DNA of 64,000 bases, from contig OX465107.1 in NCBI GenBank assembly GCA_949987565.1, positions 14,710,696 through 14,774,695 of the forward strand, given 5' to 3'; not shown here. The DNA comes from Luidia sarsii. Its lineage: Eukaryota > Echinodermata > Asteroidea > Paxillosida > Luidiidae. Positions within the stretch are counted from its first letter, which is position 1. Below: more notes on the stretch, generated by a model, which saw only the letters and a program-made list of their open reading frames with translations, did not search any database and was not told the DNA's origin.

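Overview
The window is animal (metazoan) genomic DNA. It has short coding exons separated by AT-rich introns, GT-AG splice sites, extracellular domain families, and dense miniature inverted-repeat elements and minisatellites. The repeat load and the gene content suggest a marine invertebrate deuterostome, perhaps an echinoderm; that placement is inference and I cannot test it here.

Two protein-coding genes lie on the + strand. (1) Positions 1-7458 hold the 3' end of a neurabin (PPP1R9-type) gene. Four exons (3124-3365, 3829-3980, 5934-6107, 7294-7458) encode a low-complexity linker, a SAM domain and a basic coiled-coil tail ending at TAG 7456-7458. The remaining exons lie upstream of the window. 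(2) From 16564 to past the window end lies a large LDL-receptor-family gene in at least 41 exons, which I reconstructed with consistent splice phases (about 1830 residues in the window). Its order is signal peptide, 8 LDLa modules, 2 EGF, a five-motif YWTD propeller, EGF, 11 LDLa modules, 2 EGF, a second and degenerate propeller, EGF, EGF, a Thr/Pro linker, a transmembrane helix, and a cytoplasmic tail with an FxNPxY endocytosis motif (FENPNY). The C-terminal half resembles LRP2/megalin most (11 LDLa in the last cluster, one short EGF before the membrane, FENPxY tail). The receptor is much shorter than vertebrate megalin because it has two module blocks instead of four.

Between the genes (7459 to about 16240) I see no convincing coding sequence. 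The first 5 kb could be a long neurabin 3' UTR, with a polyadenylation signal at 12598-12603. A TATA-like box at 16241-16247, an in-frame stop at 16477 and several short upstream ORFs precede the receptor start codon.

The rest of the sequence is introns crowded with repeats. These include terminal-inverted-repeat elements of at least eight families (several with TTAA, TAA, 6-bp or 9-bp target duplications), tRNA-derived SINE copies, a non-LTR retrotransposon fragment, a degenerate telomere-like tract, and minisatellites: CCCCAT with strong quadruplex potential, a 22-25 bp array that starts at a splice donor, a 63-bp composite triplet array, a 137-bp VNTR, and a 13-bp array interrupted by a 1.1-kb element. 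No CRISPR, rRNA or prokaryotic feature is present.
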